Shown piece by piece: positions 23,986 to 31,848 of a stretch of 32,033 nucleotides of DNA (positions within the stretch are counted from its first letter, which is position 1; each line of letters starts with the position of its first letter). The stretch is taken from NCBI GenBank assembly GCA_002973575.1, contig PVEQ01000029.1, positions 1-32,033 on the forward strand. The letters run 5' to 3'. The DNA is from Sediminibacterium magnilacihabitans (lineage in GTDB: Bacteria; Bacteroidota; Bacteroidia; Chitinophagales; Chitinophagaceae). The translations under genes were made by a program, and so were the position numbers. The notes below the pieces were generated by a model. That model saw only the letters and a program-made list of their open reading frames with translations. It made no database searches and was not told the DNA's origin.

Positions 23986-26445
23986 TTATAAACGCAATAT
24001 AGCAATCACAACTCCAGCCAGACTCGCCAAAGCACTTGAAATACCAATAATTTCACCTGTTGTTAATGATTTTTTCTCGGCTTTTTTAGGAACTATCAAT
24101 TCGCTACCAGGCAATACTTTAGGGTAAAATTTGATGAACATAAGATGCTTAGTAGTCGCAGCCCTCCCATTAGCATATACAATGTAGGCTTTCCTTCTCC
24201 ATGCATCCGCAGCATAACCGCCCGCATCGCTAATATAATTCCTTACTGTATTCTTTTTCTTAAACGGCACTTGTGTTGCCATCAGCACGGCCCCACTGAT
24301 TTTCACCTGGCCATCGAATTTAGGTATGTATAATTCATCCTTGGATCGCAAAACCAAATCTTCTACAGAACCAGGGTTCCTCATGATAGATATCATGTCA
24401 AGTGGAATCTGATCATAATCCCTCTTAATATCCTGCAATACCTGTTGTAATTTAGTGCTGTCTTTATCTTTTACGCTCTTTTGTAATTTAAGGGCCGTTT
24501 CTTCAGATTGCTTTCTTTCAATTTCTGTTTTAGGTCTTTTCACATAAGCTCCGGAAGGGTTGGCATCAGCAGTATAACCACCTGCTCTTCGTAAAACGTC
24601 ACTTACGTGCTCAATTCGACTTATCAATGTGTATGGTCCAGGGTATTGTACCTGCCCGCTCACCATAACAGATTCTGGCAAAACATAACCAGCTTTACGA
24701 CGAATGGTAACCACATCGAAGGGCTGAATAGGAATGTTGGCTGAAGTGCCACTTAAATCACCATTGATTACGGTATTAATCACTACGCTTGCACGATTAT
24801 CAGTCGGTGTTATACTATCCCTGCGTATTAATCGGGCGATCTCAATATTCTTATAAGCCGCATCGGTAAATCCACCCGCCTGTAAAATCAAATCTTTCAG
24901 TGTTAGCTGGTTCACATAATCATATTGTCCTGGAATGCGCACTTCTCCTTGTACAGTAACTTTAAAGGAATCTCTTAAATCCTGCACAGAGCTAATCAAT
25001 ATTTCATCTTCTTTTTTTAAAACAGGATTATCTTGGCCAGCCAATGCTTTTTTTACATCAAAAGAAACAATAGATCTTGTGAGATCGTCTTCCAAACGAA
25101 GGATTTGCCCTCTACCAGTATATGCATCTTCTTTCAGTCCATCAGCCTTCCTGATCAAACCAGCCACATCTAGCCCAGGCGTTAACTCATACACATCAGG
25201 ACGGAAAACAGACCCGGATATCTTCACCCTGTTCTGAAAGCGGTTGAGTATTTTAGAAGACACAAACACATCACCTGTCTGGGGGATATAATTATTATAG
25301 GCTGTTGATTGTAGATCATGTACCTGTCTTTCAGTTTCATTACGCTGGAAAACCTTCACAGAAGCCTGGTAAGCCGAATCGGTAAATCCGGATGCAAAAG
25401 CAACTACATCTGAAAACTTCTCTCCGGGCAACACTTCAAAAATACCTGGACGCTTGAACTGTCCCTGCAACTGAACTCTGGTTTTATAAGGAGGTATACG
25501 GATCACATCATTGTCCTTCAAGCCTACATTGTCTGATTGATCTCCATGCAGCAAAAAACGATACAAATCTATCTTACGCTCTATCCGGTTATTCCGCACA
25601 AGCTCTATCTCACGAAAACTGCCGAAAGCATTAGGCCCGCCGCTGACAAATAGCGCATTAAATACCGTTGATAAAGAAGAAAGAGTGAAATTACCTGGTC
25701 GGTTAGCGCCAATAATGATCACTTTGATACTGCGTATTTTACTGAGTGTAACCGACAATTTAGAACCACCTGATTTAAGATAAGGGTACACTGAACTACC
25801 CATAATGGTTTTGAGCTTTTGCATAGCTGCTTCAATGGTAAGACCCGCCACTTTTACCTGCCCTACATTGGGGATGGAAACAGATCCTTCAGCAGACACC
25901 AGCAGATCTCCACTATACTCCTGTACTCCATATACAGATACCAATATTTGGTCATCAGGACCCAATACATAATTCAATGGAGTAGCCAATTTAAGATTTG
26001 GTTCGAAGTTGGGGGCAATAGAAGTGTACAACTCAGAACCAAAGATCAGGGGATCGATCAGGGATCTGATTTGTTCGCGAGATTTTTCGGTACTGAGTGA
26101 ATCAGAACTGTTATTGACTTTTTCGGCTGACACTGAATTTTGTACTTTTAACCGCCCCGTTGCCGACAAAGCATTGCTTGTTCCCGGAACACGGGCCTTG
26201 AGTTTGGCAAATTCTGCTGGCGACATCCCCTTTGCAATGGCCATTTGCTCTGCTTGGTCGATGGTCATACCCGAACTGCTTAATTGTGCTTTGAACTTTG
26301 CAATATCAGCATCGCTCATTTGGTCTACCCGAACCTGGCTGAGATCTTTTCCTTTTAGTAAGTCCTGGGCCTGAATTACTCCAACCGACAATAACACAAC
26401 AAGCACCGTTAAAAATCTGTAAAACCACTTGATATTTATCTTCAT
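23986..26445 (-). CDS. wza: Wza-like polysaccharide export outer-membrane protein with multiple SLBB domains
   Basis: An 819-residue protein. A Sec signal (hydrophobic core about 10-25, cleavage near VIQA-QD) without a lipobox Cys is followed by a helical region (SDADIAKFKAQL, SPAEFAKLKARV), then the Poly_export domain (NYVLGPDDQILVSVYG, about 155-170). About six SLBB-type repeats follow, recognisable by GxVxxPG and A-G-G-F/Y-T-x-x-A patterns. A C-terminal hydrophobic segment (IIGISSALASLAGVVIAIL) ends the protein. E. coli Wza is about 380 residues, so this is the long Bacteroidota form. It would form the outer-membrane conduit. It lies between fcl and metK, about 30-40 bp from each. Confidence 0.88.
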   Translation of the reverse strand: MKINIKWFYRFLTVLVVLLSVGVIQAQDLLKGKDLSQVRVDQMSDADIAKFKAQLSSSGMTIDQAEQMAIAKGMSPAEFAKLKARVPGTSNALSATGRLKVQNSVSAEKVNNSSDSLSTEKSREQIRSLIDPLIFGSELYTSIAPNFEPNLKLATPLNYVLGPDDQILVSVYGVQEYSGDLLVSAEGSVSIPNVGQVKVAGLTIEAAMQKLKTIMGSSVYPYLKSGGSKLSVTLSKIRSIKVIIIGANRPGNFTLSSLSTVFNALFVSGGPNAFGSFREIELVRNNRIERKIDLYRFLLHGDQSDNVGLKDNDVIRIPPYKTRVQLQGQFKRPGIFEVLPGEKFSDVVAFASGFTDSAYQASVKVFQRNETERQVHDLQSTAYNNYIPQTGDVFVSSKILNRFQNRVKISGSVFRPDVYELTPGLDVAGLIRKADGLKEDAYTGRGQILRLEDDLTRSIVSFDVKKALAGQDNPVLKKEDEILISSVQDLRDSFKVTVQGEVRIPGQYDYVNQLTLKDLILQAGGFTDAAYKNIEIARLIRRDSITPTDNRASVVINTVINGDLSGTSANIPIQPFDVVTIRRKAGYVLPESVMVSGQVQYPGPYTLISRIEHVSDVLRRAGGYTADANPSGAYVKRPKTEIERKQSEETALKLQKSVKDKDSTKLQQVLQDIKRDYDQIPLDMISIMRNPGSVEDLVLRSKDELYIPKFDGQVKISGAVLMATQVPFKKKNTVRNYISDAGGYAADAWRRKAYIVYANGRAATTKHLMFIKFYPKVLPGSELIVPKKAEKKSLTTGEIIGISSALASLAGVVIAILRL

Positions 26446-26488
26446 TTACTTAACTGTAATTAACAATAACTAAAATCCCTCTTTCCAC

Positions 26489-27424
26489 TTAAGATTTCCA
26501 ATCATAATCTTTTACCTGTTCGTATACTTTCGTAATACCATTTGCTAATGTAATTTTTGCTTCCCAACCCAGTTGTTTTAACTTACCTACATCCATCAAT
26601 TTCCGCGGTGTACCGTCGGGTTTAGCAGTATCCCAAACAATGTTTCCTTGGTACCCTATGACCTTTTTAACAAGTTCTGCAAGGTCTTTAATGGTCAGAT
26701 CATCTCCTATACCAATATTCACCAACCCGGCTTCATTGTATTGTTCCATTAAAAAAAGGCAGGCATCGGCCAGGTCATCTACATATAAAAATTCGCGCCT
26801 GGGGCTGCCGGTACCCCATAACACCACTTGGGGATCATTATTTCTTTTTGCAGAAATGAATTTACGTAATAAAGCAGGTAGCACATGAGATTTTTCCAGA
26901 TCGTAATTATCGTTCGGACCGTACAGGTTAGTGGGCATTGCTGAAATAAAATTACACCCGTATTGTGCCCGGTAAGCATCGCACAGTTCAATACCCGCTA
27001 TTTTGGCAATGGCATAAGGTTGGTTGGTGGGCTCTAAATACCCCGATAATATGGAATCTTCTTTTAGAGGCTGAGGGGCAAGCTTCGGATAGATACAGGA
27101 AGAACCCAGGAACAGTAGCTTGCTAACTTTGTTCACATACGCCGCATGGATTACATTGCTTTCGATCATCAGGTTCTCATAAATGAATTCAGCACGGTAG
27201 GTATTATTAGCTACAATCCCCCCTACTTTAGCAGCAGCCAGGAAAACATATGCTGGCTTTTCTTTAGCAAAAAAGTCATTTACTGCCTGCTGGTTGCGTA
27301 AGTCTAGTTCCTTGGAAGTTCGCAATAAAAGATTACTATAGCTTTCAGCTTCCAATTTTCTTACAATGGCACTACCTACCATTCCGCGGTGACCAGCTAT
27401 GTATATTTTGGCGCTTTTTTCCAC
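26489..27424 (-). CDS. fcl: GDP-L-fucose synthase
   Basis: A 311-residue [22 protein letters not shown] (8-26), [12 protein letters not shown], catalytic Tyr/Lys in PYAIAK, and the [16 protein letters not shown] signature. It epimerises and reduces GDP-4-keto-6-deoxymannose to GDP-L-fucose with NADPH. The start is GTG at 27424, directly after the gmd TAA (no gap), so the two are translated together. Length and motifs are normal. Confidence 0.95.
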   Translation of the reverse strand: MEKSAKIYIAGHRGMVGSAIVRKLEAESYSNLLLRTSKELDLRNQQAVNDFFAKEKPAYVFLAAAKVGGIVANNTYRAEFIYENLMIESNVIHAAYVNKVSKLLFLGSSCIYPKLAPQPLKEDSILSGYLEPTNQPYAIAKIAGIELCDAYRAQYGCNFISAMPTNLYGPNDNYDLEKSHVLPALLRKFISAKRNNDPQVVLWGTGSPRREFLYVDDLADACLFLMEQYNEAGLVNIGIGDDLTIKDLAELVKKVIGYQGNIVWDTAKPDGTPRKLMDVGKLKQLGWEAKITLANGITKVYEQVKDYDWKS

Positions 27425-28534
27425 TTACTCAAACTCGTTTTTTATATCAAAACCACTGTTCTTTAATAGCTGGTCCTTTTCGAATAACTTGATATCGCTG
27501 GCTACCATTTCCCGAACCATTGTTGCCAATGTATATTGTGGTTCCCAGCCTAACTTTTCTTTTGCCTTGGAAGCATCTCCTATTAAAAGATCTACTTCTG
27601 TAGGGCGATAATAACGAGGATCTACTTTTACTACAATTTGCCCTACAGGTATTTTGTACTTGCCTTTACAGGCCGCCACTTTGGCTATTTCATTTTCTGC
27701 TTTTCCTTCAAATGAAAGTTCCACACCCACTTCAGCAAATGCCATGCCTACAAAATCGCGGATGCGGGTGGTAATCCCTGTTGCCAACACAAAATCTTCG
27801 GGTTGCTCCTGCTGCAATATGCGCCACATACCCTCTACATAATCTTTCGCATGCCCCCAATCGCGCTGGGCGTCTAAATTGCCCAGGTATAGAGTATCCT
27901 GCAAACCCAATGCTATTTTGGCAACGGCCCGGGTAATTTTACGGGTTACAAAAGTTTCGCCACGTAGCGGAGATTCATGATTGAATAGAATTCCATTGGA
28001 GGCAAACATTCCATACGCTTCCCGGTAATTCACCGTAATCCAATAGGCGTATAGTTTGGCTATCGCATAAGGAGACCGTGGATAAAAAGGCGTGGATTCA
28101 TTTTGAGGAACAGCCTGCACCAAACCATATAACTCTGAAGTAGAGGCTTGGTATACCTTGGTCTTGGAAATAAGGCCTAGCAAACGAACCGCTTCCAATA
28201 TGCGTAAAGTGCCTATGCCATCGGCATTAGCAGTATATTCAGGTGTTTCGAAGCTCACTTGTACATGGCTCATGGCCCCCAGGTTATAAATTTCATCTGG
28301 TTGAACTTCCTGGATGATACGGATCAGGTTCGTTGAATCTGTAAGATCGCCATAATGCAGGATCAAATGTTTATGCGGTACATGCGGATCTTCATAAAAT
28401 GGATCAATTCTTTCCGTATTGAAAAGTGAGCTTCTCCGCTTGATACCATGCACTTCATATCCCTTTTGCAGTAACAGCCCTGTTAAGTACGCACCATCCT
28501 GCCCGGTAATACCTGTAATCAACGCTTTTTTCAT
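27425..28534 (-). CDS. gmd: GDP-mannose 4,6-dehydratase
   Basis: About 369 residues, starting [17 protein letters not shown], the standard Gmd opening, with [10 protein letters not shown] and [14 protein letters not shown] (catalytic Tyr/Lys) and [16 protein letters not shown]. It converts GDP-mannose to GDP-4-keto-6-deoxymannose, the substrate of the following fcl. A frame extended to TTG at 28552 would overlap the regulator gene; the ATG at 28534 fits the family start and leaves a 7-bp gap, so it was chosen. Confidence 0.95.
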   Translation of the reverse strand: MKKALITGITGQDGAYLTGLLLQKGYEVHGIKRRSSLFNTERIDPFYEDPHVPHKHLILHYGDLTDSTNLIRIIQEVQPDEIYNLGAMSHVQVSFETPEYTANADGIGTLRILEAVRLLGLISKTKVYQASTSELYGLVQAVPQNESTPFYPRSPYAIAKLYAYWITVNYREAYGMFASNGILFNHESPLRGETFVTRKITRAVAKIALGLQDTLYLGNLDAQRDWGHAKDYVEGMWRILQQEQPEDFVLATGITTRIRDFVGMAFAEVGVELSFEGKAENEIAKVAACKGKYKIPVGQIVVKVDPRYYRPTEVDLLIGDASKAKEKLGWEPQYTLATMVREMVASDIKLFEKDQLLKNSGFDIKNEFE

Positions 28535-28541
28535 CAAACTG

Positions 28542-29078
28542 CTATGTTTCAATTAAATTGATCACTATACCAAGGTCTTTCAACTGCTCTTCACCAAACT
28601 CGCTCTCTGCAAAAACAGCTACCCGTATTTTTTTACCGATCATTGGTTCTACCCGGTCGATCAATTGGTGTAAATAGGTTTTATCTACATCACCCACCAG
28701 TACCAGGTCTATTACATTGGAATTTTTCCCCTCCGCCAGGCCGCCAGTAAGATACACTTTTCGGAGGTTACCCAGCTTTTTTACCACTTTTTCGAGTATC
28801 TGGTCGAGTCCCACATGTTGCAAAATAATGGAACGCAGTGAATGAAAAAGCGGGTGGCGCGTGTTCACAGAATAATGCTTCACTTTGGATTGCACATCGT
28901 TGTCGTCTGCTTCAATCAGGTGCATTTCAGACAACTTGGCCAATTCTAACCTAACGGTGTTACTGCTCACATCGAGCTCTCGCTCCAGTCCGCGCAGATA
29001 CACTTTACCTGCGGGATTCAGCAGCAGTTTGGTGAGTAAACGGATACGGATTTTACCGGTGAAAAGCTGGTCTAACAA
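28542..29078 (-). CDS. Winged-helix regulator fused to a degenerate nucleotidyltransferase-like domain
   Basis: A 178-residue protein. Residues 1-80 form a winged helix ([20 protein letters not shown] recognition region, 24-43). Residues about 105-175 resemble a minimal nucleotidyltransferase: [12 protein letters not shown] (109-120), then [10 protein letters not shown] (123-132). The canonical G-S and D-x-D metal ligands are mostly lost (GG for GS; only D124 and D130 remain), so catalysis is doubtful and ligand sensing more likely. The frame opens with TTG; no ATG is nearby. It lies between ugd and gmd, 7-15 bp from each, so it probably controls this operon, perhaps sensing a nucleotide or nucleotide sugar. 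That role is inference. Confidence 0.7.
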   Translation of the reverse strand: MLDQLFTGKIRIRLLTKLLLNPAGKVYLRGLERELDVSSNTVRLELAKLSEMHLIEADDNDVQSKVKHYSVNTRHPLFHSLRSIILQHVGLDQILEKVVKKLGNLRKVYLTGGLAEGKNSNVIDLVLVGDVDKTYLHQLIDRVEPMIGKKIRVAVFAESEFGEEQLKDLGIVINLIET

Positions 29079-29093
29079 TTAAAGAATATTAAA

Positions 29094-30392
29094 TTAACGT
29101 CCTATGCTTTCGTAATGATAGCCTAGTGCGGCCATCTGTTTTACTTCAAAAAGATTGCGGCCATCGAAGATCGTTTTGTTCTTCAACCGTTCTCCGATCA
29201 TCTCAAAATCGGGGGTGCGGAATTCACTCCATTCCGTAGCAATGATCAAAGCATCTGCACCCACCAATGCTTCGTATTGGTTGGCGGCATATTCTATCTG
29301 ATTGCCCAGCGTCTTTTTAACATTGCTCATCGCTTCCGGATCAAAAGCAATCACGTTGGCGCCTTCTGCCGTTAATGCTTCTATCAGGCTCAAAGCCGGC
29401 GCCTCGCGTATATCATCGGTATTGGGCTTGAAAGCCAATCCCCACAAGGCTATGCGTTTTCCTTTCAAAGCACCTTTGAAATAAGCTTTGACCTTGGGCA
29501 GCAGGTGTTTCTTCTGCAATTCATTCACCGACTCCACTGCCTTCAATATCTTGAAATCATAATCTGCTTCTTCCGCAGAACGGATCAATGCCTGCACATC
29601 TTTGGGAAAACAACTGCCCCCATAACCAATACCAGGGAACAGGAATCGCTTGCCAATGCGCTCATCACTGCCAATGCCACGGCGCACCATATCTACATCG
29701 GCTCCCAGCTTTTCACAAAGCTGCGCGATCTCGTTCATGAATGATATTTTGGTAGCTAAAAAAGAGTTGGCAGCATATTTTGTAAGCTCGGCCGATCTTT
29801 CATCCATGTAGATCACCGGGTTACCCTGGCGAACAAAAGGAGCATACAGGTCACCCATCAGTTTGCGGGCCCTTTCTGAACCGGTGCCGATCACTACCCG
29901 GTCAGGCTTCATGAAATCATCTACCGCCACACCCTCTCTCAGAAACTCCGGATTGCTCACCACATCGAATTCTCCTTTATAATGCGCAGCAACAGCGCTG
30001 TGCACTTTCTGTGCAGTACCTACCGGTACTGTACTTTTATCAACAATCACTTTGTAGTCCTTCATTAATTTACCTAATTCATCAGCCACACCCAGCACAT
30101 AACGAAGGTCAGCCGCTCCATCTTCGCCGGGTGGTGTGGGCAAGGCCAGGAAAATGATAGGAGCGCCTTCGATACCTTCAGCCAGGCTGGTGGTAAATTT
30201 CAAACGGCCTTCTTTCAGGTTGCGCAGAAATAATTTTTCCAGTCCTGGTTCATAAATGGTGATCTCTCCATTGCTCAGCTTCTCTACCTTGCTTTTGTCA
30301 ATATCCACACAGACTACTTTATTGCCCGTTTCAGCAAAACAAGTGCCCGTTACCAATCCAACATAGCCTGTTCCTACAACCGCTATTTGCAT
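29094..30392 (-). CDS. ugd: UDP-glucose 6-dehydrogenase
   Basis: A 432-residue UDP-glucose dehydrogenase of the TuaD/Ugd type: MQIAVVGTGYVGLVTG (1-16), VDKSTVPVGTA near 118-127, NPEFLREG (148-155), and catalytic Cys261 in GYGGSCFPKD. It makes UDP-glucuronate, a second uronic acid source beside the WbpO route. It is the first gene of the cluster in this window and the ATG at 30392 follows a leader of at least 200 bp without a gene. GC content is higher than in the variable part to the left. Confidence 0.95.
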   Translation of the reverse strand: MQIAVVGTGYVGLVTGTCFAETGNKVVCVDIDKSKVEKLSNGEITIYEPGLEKLFLRNLKEGRLKFTTSLAEGIEGAPIIFLALPTPPGEDGAADLRYVLGVADELGKLMKDYKVIVDKSTVPVGTAQKVHSAVAAHYKGEFDVVSNPEFLREGVAVDDFMKPDRVVIGTGSERARKLMGDLYAPFVRQGNPVIYMDERSAELTKYAANSFLATKISFMNEIAQLCEKLGADVDMVRRGIGSDERIGKRFLFPGIGYGGSCFPKDVQALIRSAEEADYDFKILKAVESVNELQKKHLLPKVKAYFKGALKGKRIALWGLAFKPNTDDIREAPALSLIEALTAEGANVIAFDPEAMSNVKKTLGNQIEYAANQYEALVGADALIIATEWSEFRTPDFEMIGERLKNKTIFDGRNLFEVKQMAALGYHYESIGR

Positions 30393-30648
30393 AATGACAT
30401 ACTTGAGTTAAAAATCAGCTGAGGCATCTTTGCCTGAGAAAAGTAAATGATAATGGGACGGCTTCGCCACCCTGACTCACAAGCATTTCGGAGTCAGGTG
30501 ATACAAAATTGAGTAGCTAAAGTAAAGCATTTTCTGAAATCTAATATTAAGGAATCCTGAATATTTTATTATTTGTCCTATATAGTTTAATCATTCTTCT
30601 ATCCATTCAACATTATTTGAGAACGAAAAACATTTTTATTGATCCCAA
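30393..30648. other. Non-coding region upstream of ugd (operon leader and promoter region)
   Basis: No convincing gene lies between ugd and the 42-bp repeat array. It should hold the promoter of the minus-strand cluster, but I could not find a clean TTTG/TAnnTTTG pair. It holds one 8-bp perfect inverted repeat at 30471-30498 and AT-rich stretches at 30540-30600. The 73-residue frame starting at 30834 reaches down to 30613. Confidence 0.5.
30471..30498. promoter_or_regulatory. 8-bp inverted repeat in the ugd leader
   Basis: CCTGACTC (30471-30478) and GAGTCAGG (30491-30498) are perfect complements with a 12-base spacer, about 80-105 bases upstream of the ugd ATG. It could be an operator dyad or an RNA hairpin; no T-run follows it on the minus strand, so it is not a simple terminator. 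Confidence 0.5.
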
Positions 30649-30834
30649 CGGATTAATTGACGACTGAAAAAACATACCGGACCCTGCCAGATAACTATCC
30701 GGTGGAAAAAAATAGTGTACGGACGCCACCAAATAGTTGGCGGACGGAAAAAAATAGTGCGCGGACGCCGCCAAATAACTATTTCTTCCGGAAAATATAA
30801 TCCCAATACCGGAGATTACAGAAAGGCAGCACAA
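30613..30834 (-). other. Small repeat-containing open frame of doubtful coding value
   Basis: A 73-residue frame whose middle reads three 14-residue repeats (SYLAASAHYFFP, NYLVASVHYFFP, SYLAGSGMFF types), the translation of the 42-bp repeat. It overlaps the end of the membrane-protein gene at 30779-31243 by 56 bp in another frame. Because the period is a multiple of three, an uninterrupted frame is expected by chance. No Shine-Dalgarno is visible. Probably not a gene. Confidence 0.2.
30649..30790. repeat. 42-bp tandem repeat array (two clear and one or two degenerate copies)
   Basis: Clear copies at 30691-30732 and 30733-30774 agree at 32 of 42 positions and share a block with seven As and ATAGTG, then CGGACGCC. 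A decayed copy precedes them (30649-30690), and a partial one follows (30775-30790). Each clear copy carries self-complementary arms: GGTGG/CCACC in the first, TTGGCGG/CCGCCAA in the second. The array sits directly after the stop codon of the membrane-protein gene. Confidence 0.75.
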
Positions 30835-31243
30835 TCCCCATCATAATCCCCATACCCGTGGTGATCATGAGCAGATGCGCGATCGCATCCCACCGGAAAA
30901 CGCCGTATTCCCCCCAAAGCGTGCCGGAAAGATGGCCCATCGCGAGCAACCAAATGGCGGTAGCATACACTGCCAGCCAGTGCACCCTATTGCGCAAGGG
31001 CAGGGGCAGGCCGGTAAAAGCGCTCGTGATGATGAAACGCCTCATCCTGTTAAGCAAGACCAGTATAAACCATTCAATCAATAACAGGTACACCTGCATA
31101 ACACCCCGCTCATCGAGGTAAGCCGGCAGGGCCTCGGGCACCAGCTTGTGCATGCCATAGCGCATTACCCGGTACATGATCCTGGCCGCTATGGTCATAA
31201 TAGCCAGGATACCGGTGAATAGCAACCAATACCTGAAAAGCAT
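30779..31243 (-). CDS. Small multi-pass membrane protein, function unknown
   Basis: A 154-residue protein with about four hydrophobic helices (near 5-20, 48-66, 88-106 and 122-142) and a basic middle loop (LNRMRRF). The C-terminus ends RYWDYIFRKK. I recognise no family. It starts at an ATG (31243) in a 69-bp AT-rich region shared with a divergent gene, and its 3' end runs into a 42-bp repeat array. It is more GC-rich than the polysaccharide genes and is probably not part of their operon. Confidence 0.7.
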   Translation of the reverse strand: MLFRYWLLFTGILAIMTIAARIMYRVMRYGMHKLVPEALPAYLDERGVMQVYLLLIEWFILVLLNRMRRFIITSAFTGLPLPLRNRVHWLAVYATAIWLLAMGHLSGTLWGEYGVFRWDAIAHLLMITTGMGIMMGIVLPFCNLRYWDYIFRKK

Positions 31244-31312
31244 AATAAAACGTTTGATTTTTATAAATATAAATTAATATCATTATGTTCATATCACCTA
31301 AATTAATGCCTT
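31244..31312. promoter_or_regulatory. AT-rich divergent promoter region
   Basis: A 69-bp, very AT-rich gap lies between two divergent ATGs, so it must hold both promoters. On the plus strand a TTTG occurs at 31253-31256; on the minus strand TATATTTA resembles the -7 element. Neither has a clean partner at the right spacing. Confidence 0.4.
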
Positions 31313-31591
31313 ATGGAAAAAAACCACACCCTCTCTACTGTTAATCGTATGCTCATCCGATTTGTGACAGACGACAACGCCCACCAACACTTAAGCAACG
31401 AAGAGCAGGAAGAAATGCTGAAAGAAACGGAAAAGCTGTCTGCACACTGGCTGATGCATGCCTACAGGAAAACAAAGAAAGTTTCGCTGGATTCGCTGGT
31501 GCAGCTAACACAGAAAGTGGCCGTATACCTGATGGACCAACTGTTTGACAAAGACAGCCAGCTGCTTTTGTCTGAAGCTTGTAGCCGCTGA
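31313..31591 (+). CDS. Small hypothetical protein
   Basis: A 92-residue, soluble, mainly helical and charged protein with no signal peptide or Cys motif (one Cys near the C-terminus). I recognise no family. It is supported as a gene by an ATG 69 bp from the divergent gene and by a good terminator 29 bp after its stop codon. It is the only plus-strand gene in the window. Confidence 0.6.
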   Translation: MEKNHTLSTVNRMLIRFVTDDNAHQHLSNEEQEEMLKETEKLSAHWLMHAYRKTKKVSLDSLVQLTQKVAVYLMDQLFDKDSQLLLSEACSR

Positions 31592-31619
31592 ATGGTAGAT
31601 GAGTTGCTGGTAATGAGAA

Positions 31620-31653
31620 GGGGCTGTCTCAAAAGGGGCAGCCTCTTTTTTTT
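31620..31653 (+). terminator. Rho-independent terminator of the small plus-strand gene
   Basis: GGGGCTG (31620-31626) pairs with CAGCCTC (31639-31645) with one G-T wobble and a 12-base loop, followed directly by eight Ts. It lies 29 bp after the TGA of the 92-residue gene. Confidence 0.75.
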
Positions 31654-31656
31654 GCG

Positions 31657-31690
31657 TCATCCTGAGCGAGCGCAGCGAGTCGAAGGACCT
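31657..31690. repeat. Dispersed intergenic repeat (TCATCCTGAGCGAG... type)
   Basis: The sequence TCATCCTGAGCGAGCGCAGC, followed by GAGTCGAAGGACCT, is a well-known intergenic repeat form seen in many bacterial genomes. It sits between the terminator and the IS5-type element. From knowledge rather than a search here. Confidence 0.6.
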
Positions 31691-31848
31691 GCTTCACACT
31701 CAGGCACCATATCTCCTAGCTTCATCAATAAAAACGGAACGAGTAGGTAGCAATACGTTCACTACAAAATGACAAGGCTTCAAAATGAGGTATTTCTACT
31801 GTATACCAGCCGGTTTACTTTTGCTATATTTGTACGACACAATACTAG

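Noticed and set aside
26009..26374. 121-residue plus-strand frame
   Set aside because: It is antisense to the N-terminal part of the wza-like gene, with no features of a real protein.
28535..28552. Longer start of gmd at a TTG overlapping the regulator gene
   Set aside because: The ATG at 28534 gives the standard [14 protein letters not shown] opening and a small gap instead of an overlap.
30649..30790. CRISPR-like array
   Set aside because: The units are directly adjacent with no unique spacers, only two to three copies exist, and no cas gene is present.
30858..31121. 87-residue plus-strand frame
   Set aside because: It is antisense to the better supported membrane-protein gene at 30779-31243.
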